Part shown: positions 1-14,000 of the stretch, piece by piece
Layout: every line of letters starts with the position of its first letter
How positions within the stretch are numbered: position 1 is the first letter of the stretch
Source: Trichinella spiralis
Taxonomy: Eukaryota > Nematoda > Enoplea > Trichinellida > Trichinellidae
Direction of reading: 5' to 3'
Assembly (NCBI GenBank): GCA_000181795.3
Contig: CM012955.1
Span: 327,368 to 391,367, forward strand
Length of the DNA stretch: 64,000 bases
Notes under the pieces: model-generated
What the model saw: only the letters and a program-made list of their open reading frames with translations
Told to the model about the DNA's origin: nothing
Databases searched by the model: none
Position numbers and translations under genes: made by a program

Positions 1-2165
1 AAAAAACTTTCCAAATTATAAACCCGTTGTGGACAGAAATTTTTTATGGATGCCAATTAGTTTAAGTGCTATCCAAAATTGGCAGGTTTAGAAGTGTTAT
101 TTTCGGTGCAATTAGCCCAGTTTTTTTTTCTTAAAAATTTCCAAAATCCTTCAAACCGGGCCCAGTTTTATCAAAATTTCTCAAAAAAATCATGGATTGC
201 GGGTTTTTTCCAAAATTTGCATTCCCTTCAATTGGCACAAAAACTGCTTGCTTTTGACCAAAAAATTATTTGCAATACGCCGTAGTTTTGATATGTTGAA
301 ATAATTTTCCACCTGTACATATTGGTAGATTTCTCTAAAGATTTCGAATAAATACCATGCATGAGTTCAATAATTTGACATAAATTTTGAATTTATTTAA
401 TTTCATAGCAATTGTAATGAATTTCAACTCTGGGCGACCACATATTATACTGATTATGCAAATCGTTATTGCGTCGTTGTTAGTAAGCAAAAGTAAATTC
501 AAATAGCCACTCATGTTGGATATATTAGGAGTTTAATCAATGACAAAGATGGTAAACGGGATTGGATGCAATGAAATGTTTACTTTTTGTCAAGGTAAAC
601 ACTTAAAACACTTTCGTTTTGAATGGCAGCAAATTAATGATAATTTAACAGCAGTAATTTCAGAAATTCAACTAAATTGATCTTAAAAAACATATATTAG
701 TGAAAATCGAACAGATTTCATGCCAAAAATGTATCATGTGCAGAAACTTGCAGTCTCCGGTTCCGTTGAAAAACAGTTACTAATGGGCGACTATCGTATG
801 TATTAACATAGGAAGGAATTCAACTTTTGAAACCATTTATTCCACAAGTACAGGAAATTTCAAAGTTAAAGTCTCTTAAATACTAATTTTCATCAATAAA
901 AAATTACGAAAATAAAAACAAAGTCCAAATATTGAGAAAACGTTTTTCTCTGATTTTCGCAAAAACAAACAAGTCTATAGTCCATGAAATTTTGCAATTT
1001 TCGAGAAACATTTTTAAATCCAGAAATTAAAGCAATTGATTTATATCTTTTTAAAATTATTTGCTGTCTACTTTAAATGGACATGGATCCCTAGTGATGG
1101 GGTATTTATTGAGATATACGCAAAAAACTAACACATGAATAGTGTTTTAAATGCGACGAAATAATAAGGAATGAAAAAGGAATGTTAACAAAATGGGAAT
1201 ACGGTATGGTTTCATTAATTTTTTCAACGCACCCATCAATTTTTTTACCCAAAAAAATAAATGTTTTTTTACAAGAATTGTTCTTGACTTTCATTAATGT
1301 TACAAAAACTTTCAAAATTATAAACCGTTGTTGACAGAAATTTTTAATTGATTGCCAATTAGATATAAGTACTATCCAAAATTAGCAGATTAGAATGTTA
1401 TTTTCGTGCAATATGCCAGTCTTTTTTTTCTAAAAATTCCAAATCCTCAAACCGGCCAGTTTATCAAATTTCTCAAAAAATCATCGATTGCGGGTTATTC
1501 CAAATTTGCATACCTTCAATTGGCACAAAACTGCTTGCTTTTGACATAAAACTATTTTGCAATACGCCGTAGTTTCTGATATGCTCAGAATAATTTCCAC
1601 TGTACATATTGGTAGATTTCTCTAAAGATTCGAATAAATACCATGCATGAGTTCAATAATTTGACATAAATTTTGAATTTATTTAATTTCATAGCAATTG
1701 TAATGAATTTCAACTCTGGGCGACCACATATTATACTGATTATGCAAATCGTTATTGCGTCGTTGTTAGTAAGCAAAAGTAAATTCAAATAGCCACTCAT
1801 GTTGGATATATTAGGAGTTTAATCAATGACAAAGATGGTAAACGGGATTGGATGCAATGAAATGTTTACTTTTTGTCAAGGTAAGCACTTAAAACACTTT
1901 CGTTTTGAATGGCAGCAAATTAATGATAATTATAACAGCAGTAATTTCAGAAATTCAACTAAATTGATCTTAAAAAACATATATTAGTGAAAATCGAACA
2001 GATTTCATGCCAAAAATGTATCATGTGCAGAAACTTGCAGTCTCCGGTTCCGTTGAAAAACAGTTACTAATGGGCGACTATCGTATGTATTAACATAGGG
2101 AGGACTTCAACTTTTGAGACCATTTATTCCACAAGTACTGGAAAGTTCCAAGTTAAAATCTCCAA
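1..2165. repeat. Direct repeat of about 870 bp, two imperfect copies
   Basis: Copy A covers about 1-880 and copy B about 1304-2165 in the same orientation. From about 350 of copy A onwards the two match almost base for base. For example, the stretch around 'ctctgggcgaccacata' occurs near 430 and near 1715. The first 330 bases of copy A differ from copy B mainly by extra bases in homopolymer runs (AACCCG versus AACCG, GGGCCC versus GGCC). This looks like either a real tandem duplication or a noisy contig end joined to its own neighbour. I saw no coding potential and no transposon termini. Confidence 0.8.
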
Positions 2166-3030
2166 AACACTGTCTTCTATGAATATAAAACTATAACAAT
2201 GAAAAAAAGTGCCAAAACACGATACTCTTCCAGGCAAATGGTCAAATGTACAGTTCGTATGGTAAAATGCAAAAGTGGCAATCACAAATTCACCACTACC
2301 AATTATCTGTGGCAATAAATAGGTGCATAATGGACATCGCTTTCCCAGTTCTTATTGGTGAGATAACCTGCTGACTGTTTGTCTCACATACACTGTTAAT
2401 AACAGTGACTCTTGAAGAAACGTCAAGAAGATTTAAGAGTACTGACAGATGCTCATGAAACATATCGTATTTATTTTTGGGGTTGGCACATTGTTTGAGT
2501 AATCTGGTCTATAAAATCCACAGATAGTTTATCGGAGATTCCGTAATGTATATGAATATGGACCACGTTCAGAAATAATCAATGTGGTAACGTGAGAGCA
2601 TTTGAACTATTACGAACGCGTGGATTATTTCAGCATAATCATTAAAAAAAGTGTTGTGTGTCTACATATGTAGACAGGTTCCAGTAATATGAATAGTAAA
2701 CGTGAAACAACAATCGTTTAAAATCATTGATCAAAAAAATTAGCTGTGGAGATAGAGCAAAAAAATTTTCAAAATTTCGGAATTAATAAGGCTAATTATT
2801 TTTATTTAAAGCACTTGCACTGTTCCAAATATTGTTTTTCCACATGTGTAGACAGGTGCCCGGATTATTGTTAATAATTATTATCGCATAATATTAAAGT
2901 TTGAAAATTGATGGAATTGTGTGAAACATGACATGGCCTACTAATTTTAGCAGTCAGTTTCTCGATATGAAGAATAATTAATTGCAACTTTCTTTTTCAA
3001 TCAAAATTATCAAAGGAAAAATTTTATTTC
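2166..3030. other. Noncoding region downstream of Lon
   Basis: No recognisable gene. The region is AT-rich. Two short related words sharing TGTAGACAGGT lie near 2665-2680 and 2843-2857. The rightmost bases are the 3' flank of the minus-strand Lon gene. A minus-strand AATAAA (plus TTTATT, 3023-3028) sits only a few bases past the Lon stop codon. Confidence 0.6.
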
Positions 3031-6000
3031 TCAATCACTCTGATTGAATATTTCCATAGATGGAAAAAGAATTTTGAACAAATCTGAATAGTGGTCAACA
3101 AAATGGACCTCTAATCCATTCGCAATAAATTTCGGTAAATCGAAGAAATCGTTTCGATTCCCTTCGGGCAAAACAATGCCCGTCACTTCTGCTCTCCGTG
3201 CCTGTCAATTGAGATATTGCAAAAAGTAAAATAATAAAACTGTGAACAAAAAAGGTTTATTACTGCTATGACTTTTTCTTTGATTCCTCCAACAGGTAAA
3301 ATTTTCCCAGTTAAACTAATTTCACCGGTCATTGCAATGTTCTGACGGACGGATTTGCCCAATGCCAATGATATAATTGAACTAACCAGTGTACAGCCTG
3401 CGCTTGGTCCGTCCTTCGGTACGCCACCCTAAAAGAAGAAAAAATATATTCCTTTAATAAAAATAAGAATTACTATTACTAATTGTGAATAGAAAAGAAA
3501 ACTCACCTGAGGCACGTGAATATGCAACTGAGCACTTTCCAAGAATCGATTGTCTGGAAAGTGTTTGCTAACAAATTGTTTGGCAAACGTGTGCGCTATC
3601 AGCACGCTTTCCTTCATCACATCCCCAAGGTGTCCGGTGATCACCATCGAACCTTCCTTGTCGGCACTTTCTCGACTTTTACGAGTCGTCGTCTCAATGA
3701 AAAACGTCGAACCTCCTAGAATATGGACTTCTCTTCGACAAAAATAGCCCATTCATAAAATGAAACAAACCCATTCCAGTCCACGCCATTCCCATCACGA
3801 CGCCCGGTGGCGTAAAATCATAAAGACGATCGTGAATGAATATCGGCTTACCAACGTACTCGTGCAAATTTTCCGTTGTTATCACCAATCGCTCCGCTTG
3901 GCCAGATGTCAATTTATAAGCCCCTTTGCGTAATATCTAACAAAAATAAAAGCAACATCAAAAAGCGGATAATAATTGGCTCAATTTTTTGCAACAATAA
4001 TAAACAGGTAATTTGAACCTTCTCAATTTGCTTCCTCAGATTTCGAACACCACTCTCACGACAGTACTGCTTGATTAACAATTCCAGAGAATTATTTTCA
4101 ATCGAAATTATACCATCTTTAATTCCGCACTCGGCCATCGTTTGTGGGATAAGATATTTCTAAAATTGAAGCATACATTCATCGGCGTCCATCTCTCTTC
4201 AATAAACTGCACATTCAACACGAAGATGCAATTTCATTGCAGTAAAATAAATTACTCCTTCGCCGAGAGAAGTATACTTAATTAGAAAAACAATATCTTC
4301 TACAAAAAATAAATTGCAATCAAAAAAATTATACCTGAAATTCAAGAATACTGTACATGTCTATTTTAAGCAATTTTTAAATAACAGAATAAATATTCGT
4401 TTACTGCATACTGAAAACAGCGCTAGTAACAGTTCAATTGGGCAAATGATTCATGATTCATACTTTAGCGATGTTGAGCTTTTCTTCGGCAACGTAACCG
4501 GACACTTCGATCATTTCCATCCGATCTCGCAAAGGCTCCGGAATGGTATTTATCACATTGGCGGTGCAAATGAACAGCACTTTGGACAGATCAACCGCTA
4601 CATCCAGATAATGATCTAAGAAATTGCAATTCTGCTGCGGATCGAGCAGTTCAAGCAATGCTGATGTCGGATCACCGTGGTAACTGGCGTGACCAATTTT
4701 ATCAATCTGCAATAAGCTGAACTTCACACATGAACAACAACAACAACAACAATAACATTGCAGAAATTGACCTCGTCGATAAGAATGAGCGGATTTTCAC
4801 TCATGACTTTTTTCAAACACTGAATTATTTTACCAGGCATCGATCCAACGTACGTTCGACTGGAGACGAAACACATGTATGTATGTATATTCACTTACTT
4901 ATCATGTTTTAGGAAAAGAGAAACAAAACGTGTTTACCGATGTCCCTTGATTTCGGCAACGTCCGTCATACCACCAACGCTGAATCGAAAATACTAAAAA
5001 CTGGGATATTTCAATTTCGTTCATTGGTGAAGGATGAAAGTTTACTTCACGATTTAAAGCAGTGGCGATAGATCTCGCAATGCTCGTTTTACCCACACCT
5101 GGGGGACCATGGAGGCAGATAATTTTCCCCTGTACGCTGCCTTTCATCTTGCTGACAGCAATAAATTCCTAAAAATTTATAATTTGTTGGAATAAATAAT
5201 CAAAAATAAAAAAAATTGGCAGTAATTACAAAAATTCTTTCTTTAACATCATCCATGCCATAGTGATCATTGTCAAGGACAGTTTTTGCCCGACTGAGAT
5301 CAAAATTTTCTTCTGTTTGTCTTCCCCACGGCATTTTGGTCAACCAGTCGAGGTAATTTCGGCTTACACTAGAAAGCCAAGAGTCTGTTTCAATTCAAAG
5401 CAACATGAATAACACGCTGTCGTTCTGTATACTTGAATTCACTGCTGTGCGGATCAAGAAAACTTAACTTCTGCAATTCTTCGTCAATCACTTCTTTAAC
5501 ATGAGCAGGAACATTCAATTCCTCAAAAGAGAGTAAGAGAAATCTCAATAAAGCATAAAACAAATATAACGAATAAAGCCAAACCTTCAATCGTTCTTGA
5601 AATTTTTCCACTAGCGCATCTTTGTCTTCCTTTTCAACGCCAAGTTCTTTTTTGATTGCTTTCAACTGTTCATACAAGAGATGCTTTTTATGTTGCTGTT
5701 TCACTTTATCTTCTACCTGAAAATCAATTCTGCATTCTACAAAAACAACAGCAACAACAAATCCACATACCATCTTGCCTATTTTAGCCTGCAATTTGCT
5801 AATTTCAAGTTCTTTTTTCAACAAACCCAATACCATCATCAGCCGACTTTTTATCTACAATCAAAATTCAATATGCCTTAAAATTTTCACTTTATCAATT
5901 TACATCTAATTCACTTCTTTGCAATTTTACAAATCACTGACATAAAAGTAATGAATAATCAATCAATCAATCAATCAATTACGCACATTCATTTCTTCAA

Positions 6001-7761
6001 GAACATTCTGCATCTCTTCAGCTTTCGCACTAGTGAGCATGCAACCTAAATTAATTTTCACCATCGCAATGCTGATAAGGCAAGAAAATTATTTTCTCTT
6101 AAAAAGTATCTTATCTAGTAAAGAGTTCTCTATTTATAATGTATTCTTATAGAGAATAAAATAAATAAGCACAACAATTTATCGAACGTCACGATGAATT
6201 GAACATTTGAATAAATTCAGAATCGTCTCAAGCATTTGTTGAAATATTAATTCTATTTCAGAAAAATGAAAAACAATTTCAATTATTAACATCCATTTCG
6301 ACAAATTTGCAAAATAATAAATTGCACTTGAATTTCCCTACTGTAAACACACAAAACTTTACAAAAAAGTTTTTTCGAAATTATTACTTCACCACCACAA
6401 TAACATTAAACAATTTTAACTTTAAAATATAATTAACGTAAGAAAAAAAAAGAAATTTCAACAATAATTGTATATAATAATAGCACATACCCAAATCACT
6501 CAAAAACACCGGATTGTCAACTACACGTTGCGTTGTGGGCAAATTTTGCATAATTGTTTCTCTGAAAATAAATTGAAACAAACTGATAATAAGAATAATA
6601 ATAAATAACAGTTGCAATCTAAAAACAAAGTTCACCGAATGAGAGGATTGATAGCTGCTATATCGCGGACAGTTTTTAAAATTTCTTGAGTCATTGCCTG
6701 AAAAGAAAATAATATCACTTGGCACAGACTCATTTCCATCACTTCATATCCGATGCTCACTTTCAATTCTTCAGTGTATTCGTATTTCAATTCTGGAAGG
6801 TTTTCCGTTTCCACAAGCAAAATTGGCTTCTTATCATTTTTTGAATCATCCGTTTCGAATTTTGCAACATCCGGCTCGCCAAGTATGGAATCGTGCTCTT
6901 CTGAAAGCGAAACGCTTTGTCAAATGAACATAACAAAGAGCATAATTGAAAAATAATTGCCCTTGTCTGCTTTTTTCGAATCGTCTTCGACTGCTCGAAC
7001 AATTTTTATACGCCTGTGTCCTTCCAATACCATTCCCAATCGATCGCCGAAATCTTGCATTTCACGAATCTGCACGAAAGTTCCAACGTTGTAAATTTCA
7101 TTCAACGATTCAATAACTTCCTTTTCGTTGCTGAATACAAAAGCGAGAATTATTTCCAACTGAAAATACAAAAGACAAATTGAACAACAACTTTTCATCC
7201 TTTTTCAAAAACACTCCAGCATACGGTTGGCCAAGTTTCACTTTTCGCCGTATCAAATGAATAAGCGACGGATTGATGATGTGCTTAAATTATTTATCAT
7301 TGCTCAGTTAGGAGGCTGGCAAAAATTGGTTCCACGGCAAAACTCACCATAATTGTCAACGTGGTCTTTGGAAATACCGGTCGACGGCCGACAAGCAGCA
7401 ACGGAACCACCGGGAAAACATTGGGAACCACAACAGGCGCCAGCGCGGCTGCCGGATCATCATGCTCGTTTTTCGCCGCCTGTGAAGAAGCTTCACCACC
7501 AAGTGTAGAATAATTGCTGCCGTTTTCTCCGCTTCCGGAAAACGATGCACAACAAGCTTTGCCCCAAAAGTGGCTGTCGAAGCTAATGCACCAATTATTG
7601 CGAAAACTGCCGAAATCAGTATTCCACAGTTTGCGATTGCTCGAACAATGCAAAACCGCACAAACCGTTGCAAATTTTCGCGCCTGTCCCAGCAGTTCTG
7701 CTTTACCGACAACAAACTCCGGTGCTGCTATTAGTACCCCACGCAGCAGTCGCCAAGCCAT
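3031..7761 (-). CDS. LONP1: Lon protease, mitochondrial (LONP1 orthologue)
   Basis: ATP-dependent AAA+ serine protease of the mitochondrial matrix that degrades damaged proteins. Twenty exons, read high to low: 7761-7348, 7283-7192, 7130-6961, 6900-6719, 6697-6636, 6561-6491, 6045-5987, 5854-5771, 5716-5585, 5521-5433, 5368-5230, 5168-5046, 4993-4938, 4859-4772, 4706-4464, 4159-4019, 3936-3771, 3715-3507, 3428-3264, 3201-3031. The joined frame is 2856 nt (951 aa), close to the usual ~960. Walker A GPPGVGKT lies at about 519-526 and Walker B LIDEIDK at about 584-590. The catalytic dyad is Ser849 in DGPSAGC and Lys892 in GGIKEK. The start at [10 protein letters not shown] was chosen because it resembles a mitochondrial targeting presequence; an in-frame upstream Met at 7815 is possible. 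One intron (6901-6960) appears to be GC-AG. Family assignment is certain; individual junctions are inferred. Confidence 0.95.
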
Positions 7762-8492
7762 GATAAATTGTAGACTTGTTGAAGATATCAATAATTGAAC
7801 AATGAAAATGAACAACAGCTTCGTGTTATTCAGCGTAAATCCACTGCACTCATCGCTGTCATGACAAATTTAAAATCAAGACAGTTCTACAGTATACTGA
7901 AAAATTATTATACTCATTAAAATTCTTTTTCACTACTGTAGTAAACATTTTAAATATGAAAATAACATTCAGTATGCTCAATTAATATTGTCGAATATAT
8001 TAAATGCATACAAAACACATATTACAAGCGTTCGACAAATCTTCGATAAGTTATTAGTAAAGTTTATATAACGGCTATCTTACTTTAATCAATCAAATTA
8101 CATTGCATCGATATTATAATTGAAACAAAGCGTTTTTACATTATGTTAGTCACAGAAAATTAATCTATTCGCTTCTCTTTGGCTGTTATTTTTTGCCAAA
8201 TTTCTGAAATTGAAACTTCTTGAATTAACGTGACAAGAATTTTCAAACACGCTTAAAACTTTACCATGTACATGCACTGCAAGTCAATGTTTACGTAACC
8301 TGCGTCTGTATGTGTAGAATAAATGTGCCACGAATAGCAAATATTTTTTCAACGTGATATTTTTTTGTTTAGTGTTACAAACTTTTATGTTAGGGATACT
8401 GTATTTAACGGATGATGAAGTTCAACTAAAGCAATTGCACGTTTCCATAGCAACGAACATACCGTTTGTTTTGAATATTTATTTAACAATAA
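7762..8492. promoter_or_regulatory. Divergent Lon/IFT140 intergenic region
   Basis: About 730 bp separate the start codons of two genes transcribed away from each other, so this stretch must hold both promoters or one shared bidirectional promoter. It is AT-rich. I recognise no specific element, including no convincing X-box for ciliary genes, although I could not scan it exhaustively. Confidence 0.5.
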
Positions 8493-10958
8493 ATGGCACT
8501 ATTTAATAATAAAGAACTATTGTTAGATGAAAGAAATGAACACAGCCAAGTTGTGTGCTTTGACATGCATCCTATTTACAACACTGTGGCTGTCTCGCTG
8601 CAACACTCTTCACTTGCAGAAATTCAGATATTCAATTTCGAAGTAAAGCATCAATTTTGAATTATAATTATCACCTTTTATTGTATGTTTTCAGTGCCTG
8701 TATGACTTTATTCTCGGAAATTATAAAACTGTTGTTGCGTTAATATGTATTTCATTTTAAGTGAATTGATTTCAGGGATCTCGATTAGATAATGGTGAGC
8801 TTAAATTATTTTCCGAATCTTTTTCCATATTGCAGTGGCATCCAACCGCAACGCTGCTTGCATTTTGCGAAACGAAACGAACATTCGGGATTTTCAACAT
8901 TAAGACGAAAGGTATAAAGTTTACCATTCAATTTTGTTTGGTTTCGTAGCTAATGCAAATGCAGTATATTTGTAGAAATTTTTAATGTTTCTTCCAATAC
9001 TGATGCTCAAACAAATATTATTCAGTGGAATGAATCCGGAAATATTCTGTTCTTCTCCACTTTGGTGAAAAATTATACACAATTTATAGTTTTATAACTG
9101 TTATATTTTTCAGAGTGGGGACTGTTTTATCTACAAAATTAGCGATACCGGTAAATTTCACACACTCATTACTGTAGTTCGTCTCGAAGATGTCTCTCAG
9201 TGCACTGTTTCAGTGGAACAATTTTTTTCAAAGTAATTTTTTTCAAATTCATTAATCAATTATATAAATAATATTATTTTTTACTTTTTGTTACGAAAGT
9301 AGAAATGATGATGATATCAGTGACAAGTGCCTTTTCTATGTCGGCGGTTCTACAGGTTTTTTTGTGCCTGTATATTTGTTGTTTTACTAATATTTTTCAA
9401 TATGTTTAGGAATTATTTACGCTTTGTTTGACCATAACAATTTTGAAAACTGCTATGCGTTAAAAAATTCTGTCGGCAGACTACTCCTCAGTCAGGATGG
9501 ACGCACTTTAATTGCCGTTACAGAAGACCTATTTTTGACACAGTTCACAATTGATGCTTATTGTAAATTAACAAAAACTACTGAAGTATTTCTTTTTCGA
9601 ATTTCACAAATATACTTATTAACACTTATTGATTATTTTGCATCGCTTGTTTCTCAGGTGAAGCTCAGTTTCAGAAGCAAATGTCTTGAAGTAACCTGGG
9701 CAGGACAAAACTTGTTAGCATTCTGTTCAGGCGAAAATGTAGTAAGGTGATCGAAAAGTTCTTATTAAAAAAAATATTTTTGTAGTTATTAATTTTTCAA
9801 CAGATTTTGGAATGTTGCTTTGGAAACAAATTCAACATTATCCATTTCGGATTGTCCGGAACTGTACGGAGATGATAAAATTTACAAAATTGCGTATTCA
9901 TCATTTAAAGGTGAGAATTGAAATATTTAAACAGTTCTCAGCTGGTAATAATTAACTTTCAGAAACACTGGCTGTTGGTACCTCAAGTGGAAAAATTATT
10001 CTTTGGCGACAAAAGCAACAGGCATCTTCAAAAGATGAAAGTCACAGGTGGTACATGATAGCTGTTCTGAAGTATCTAACAATGCCATCAAAAATTCAAG
10101 TATAAAATTAAAAAAACATATTCTTCAAAACTCGAAAGTTTCACAGTAATATATTGCAGTTATCAAAAAGTCATTCGACGTTTGCCACCAGTTCGAACTA
10201 CTCAGTATGCATTTACAGTGAACAACCTGTACTATTTTGTTCTACGGAAGAAGTTAATCTAAATATAATCGAAACAAATTTAACTGAATGAATTTGAATA
10301 AAATACTCATTTAGATAATTGTTGTCCAAAATATGAAGAAATCTGTATCTGTTTACAGTATATCAAACGGAACGTCCAGTCAAGTCACGTTGGATAGAGC
10401 AATTACAGCAATGTGCATCGATGGTAATCACGCAGTTCTGTCTGATGGTTTTGTGGTGGAAATTTATAAGTTGACCGAATCAAAAACTTTGGAAAAAATT
10501 GGTAATCAATCAATCGAATTAAATCATATGTCATTTGAATTTGTAAATGAATTACTTCTGCAATACAGGAGGATTCAAAATGTCTTCCACGGCCGTGGCT
10601 ATTCAGGGTACAAATATTTTCTTTACCGACAGTAATAGAATTCAAGTTAGAACTCTTCAGGTAATATCAAGTTATTTTCATTTTCTTACGGTAGCATAAT
10701 TTTTGTTAAAATTAAAAGCAAGTGCATTGAAAAAAACATATTTTCTTGTCAACCAATTTTAATTGTTCTCAGTAATTGATTAAGTGGAATAATCAATCAG
10801 CCGCTATGCTTATGTGTATATATTCTCCTACACAGATTGATAAATAAATGATGAAATTGATCTCACTAATGTTTACAGATAACTTATCATTGAATTTTCA
10901 TTGTGTGATCAATTGCAGTGTTATAACTGTTTCCAAATACATACATGCATACATACAT

Positions 10959-11005
<47 letters not shown>

Positions 11006-14000
11006 ATGAGCTAAAAAAAATTTTTTATAGATAAATTTCAACATTTCACATAAAAATAAAACTAATATAAACAGATTAAACTTTTCACGAATAAACAAAC
11101 TACTTACAGCTTGATACTGTTGTCAATTTCAGGGTGTGATTAAGCAGTTTGTTCCTTTGCCGGACAGTGAAGGTGATGCCATACGTTTTGCCATTGGCGG
11201 CCAACGAGTGTGCGTAGCTACGAAAAGTGGATCGTTGAGAATTTATGACAATCGGAAGAAGTGAATATTCTGTTTTTCTTGCTATTCACGCATTGCCCAT
11301 TAAATGAAAATTTTCAGCGAACTTAAAATGGAATATAAACAGAATTTTGTTGCAATGCTGTGTGAAACTTTCGAAAGCATCAAAACCACAAGCATCAACT
11401 GCGCAGGATGCTGCTGCAGTTTCACAATTTCGAAAGTAGAGAAGAATTTGATTTTACAGTTTATGTTCATCTTTATTTTTCCCTGCGAAATTTGTTCAGA
11501 CTGACAAAAGCTTGGATGCTTCAATTTACGTTTGGGATGCTTTGTCGGACAAAGTACATTTTTTTGATTTCCAAACCTGCACCTCTGGTAAACTACGACC
11601 AAAACAAAAGAAGCGCTACACAAATCACAGGTCGGTGGTATTCAGATTAGTATTAAAATTTTATTATTTTGTTTAAATTTTCAAAAAAAAAAATAAATAT
11701 TCATTTAGAAAACAATTCCCCCAAAACTTTTGCAGCGGTTATCCAGTTGAACATCTTTGGGATGGTATTGATTGTAGAATGTTACTCTGTCAAATTGTTG
11801 CATCATCAATTCCATCCGACAACAGTGCCATTTCTTCACCTTGTGAAGTTGGTTTTTTCATTTTTTCACCATTTAAATTCAAGCGAATAATTTACACGAA
11901 TGTTTGTTTGTTTGTTTGTTTGTAACGTTAAAATGTTTCAGAATTGCTCACTGATAGCAATCTTTTTTGTCCACTCTGAATTGGATATGCTTTTGCAACG
12001 GATAATTTTATTAAGCTCAGAATTCGACACGCTAATTGCCTCAAGAATGCCTTATTATTTTTTCGCCACTAAAGTAATTTCTCATTTATGAAAAGAAACC
12101 ACAGATTTACACATATGATGATGAATCTTCAGGAATGCAATGCATTAGAGGATGGTAATAGTGCGCTTTGCGTGGATGATGATGCAAAAAAAGTGGACGA
12201 GTTGCTCATTCGATTAACTCAGAGAGAATTTATTGGACTGGAAAACTGCGACAGTGAAAGTAAAGCTGCTATTTTGGATTTTTCCATGCACTTAGCGGCC
12301 GAAAATACTGAAGAAGCACTGAAAGCTATACGATCAATCAAGACGTAAGTTCAATTCAAAATTGTAATAAATAATACGAATGAATTTTTGTTTTAAATAA
12401 AATAACAACATTGATGATTTCTTTTTCAGAACAACAGTTTGGAAAAATGTAGCAAAGATGTGCGTCAGATGCAGACGCTTAGATGTTGCCATGTTTTGCT
12501 TGAAAAAAATAGGCAATGCGAGAATAATTCGCAACATACGCCATGCCCGTCAGTCAATCACACAAACAGAAGCGCTGTTAGGCATTTTGGCCATACACTT
12601 AGGACTTACTGTATGCGTGTAGCCGTTTTGCTTCATTTTTTTGTCGTGTAATGATTTTTAAAAAGGAACAAAATTTTCTACGTTCAGAATTTGGCAGTTG
12701 AATTTTTCCACAATTCAGGTCGTTATGATCTTTTGAATCAACTCTATCAAGATCTTGGAAACTGGGAAGAGGTAGCACAAAGTTTGAACGTGCAAATTTG
12801 TTAATTTCTTTTCTTACTGTTGCAATTTTAGGCTATCAAAGTTGCGCAGAATAATGATCAAATTCATTTGAAAAACACACACTACAGATATGGGAAATAT
12901 CTACAAGAAACAGGGAAATTACACGAAGCAATTGAATAGTAAATAAACTTATATTTACAAAAAAATTTTTTATTATTAAAAATGTTTTTTCTACAGTTTT
13001 GAAAAAGCCTCTGTCGAAGCTATTGAAATTCCCCGCCTAATAACAGAAAGCGTTGCACAATTGGAAGCTTACGTTCAGCAAAAGCAAACAAAGTAGGTTT
13101 TCTCACTAATTTTTCCTTGAGCTTGCCGTCAGTTGGCAATTATTGAGCAACATTAAACTGCTCGTTCAGAAATGGATTAAATCAAGTAGAAAAAATGAAA
13201 AATTATTTAAATATAAAATGTCTTTTTCTTGCAGATGTACGTTGGATTGGTGGGCACAGTTTTTAGAAAGCCGAGGCCAACTGGACGAAGCAATGAAAGC
13301 TTACACTAAAGCAAATGATATTTGTTCCGTTATTCGCATTCTTTGCCATCAAGGCAACGCGAAAGAGGTTTCGATGAATTGCTTCTGTTTTCTCGTCTTT
13401 TTTATTATAATGAACTTGAATAAAAATATTTCAGGCAGTCAATTTAGCCGAAACAACCAATGACAGATCTGCGTATTATCAATTAGCTCGTCATTTTGAA
13501 TCAACAAATGCTAAAGATCAAGCATTGCAATTTTTCATCTCTGCCGAGGCGTACAGTAGTGCAATTCGCCTTTGTAAAGTGAGAATTTCAGTTTTGATTT
13601 GATTTTCAAATTACACCTAGCAAATATATTAAAATTCAGGAATGCGGTTACGAAACAAAAATGGCCGAATTAGCACTGAAAGGTTCCAAGTCTACAATGG
13701 AAGATGTTGCACATTATTTTGAATGTCAGTCTGGAAAAGCCGACGTTGCTGTGATGCTTTATTGTCGAGTGTGTGGTGCAATATTGTTTGTTCATTTCAA
13801 ACGTCAATTTCAATATTCATTAAAGAGTGGAAAAATTAACAAGCAAATGTTGAATTTTCTTTCTTCCTCTTTTTACAGGCTGGTATTTATAAAAAAGCGT
13901 TGGATTTGGCATTTCGCACTGAACAACTTTCGGCGTTGAATTTGATTACTGCCGGCTTGGAGGGTAGCCAAGATTTGGCAATGATCGAAAAATGCGCTCA

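Noticed and set aside
7356-7815. Alternative frames over the first Lon exon, and the upstream Met at 7815
   Set aside because: Only the frame with [20 protein letters not shown] continues into the Lon N domain. The shorter start MAWRLLRG was preferred as more presequence-like; the longer start remains possible.
9585-9657. Reading IFT140 straight through this stretch without splicing
   Set aside because: The frame stays open but the translated stretch is hydrophobic and unlike IFT140. A GTATTT donor and CTCAG acceptor remove it and restore homology.
11900-11925. TTTG tandem run as a functional element
   Set aside because: It is a short simple repeat inside an IFT140 intron; such runs recur throughout the window.
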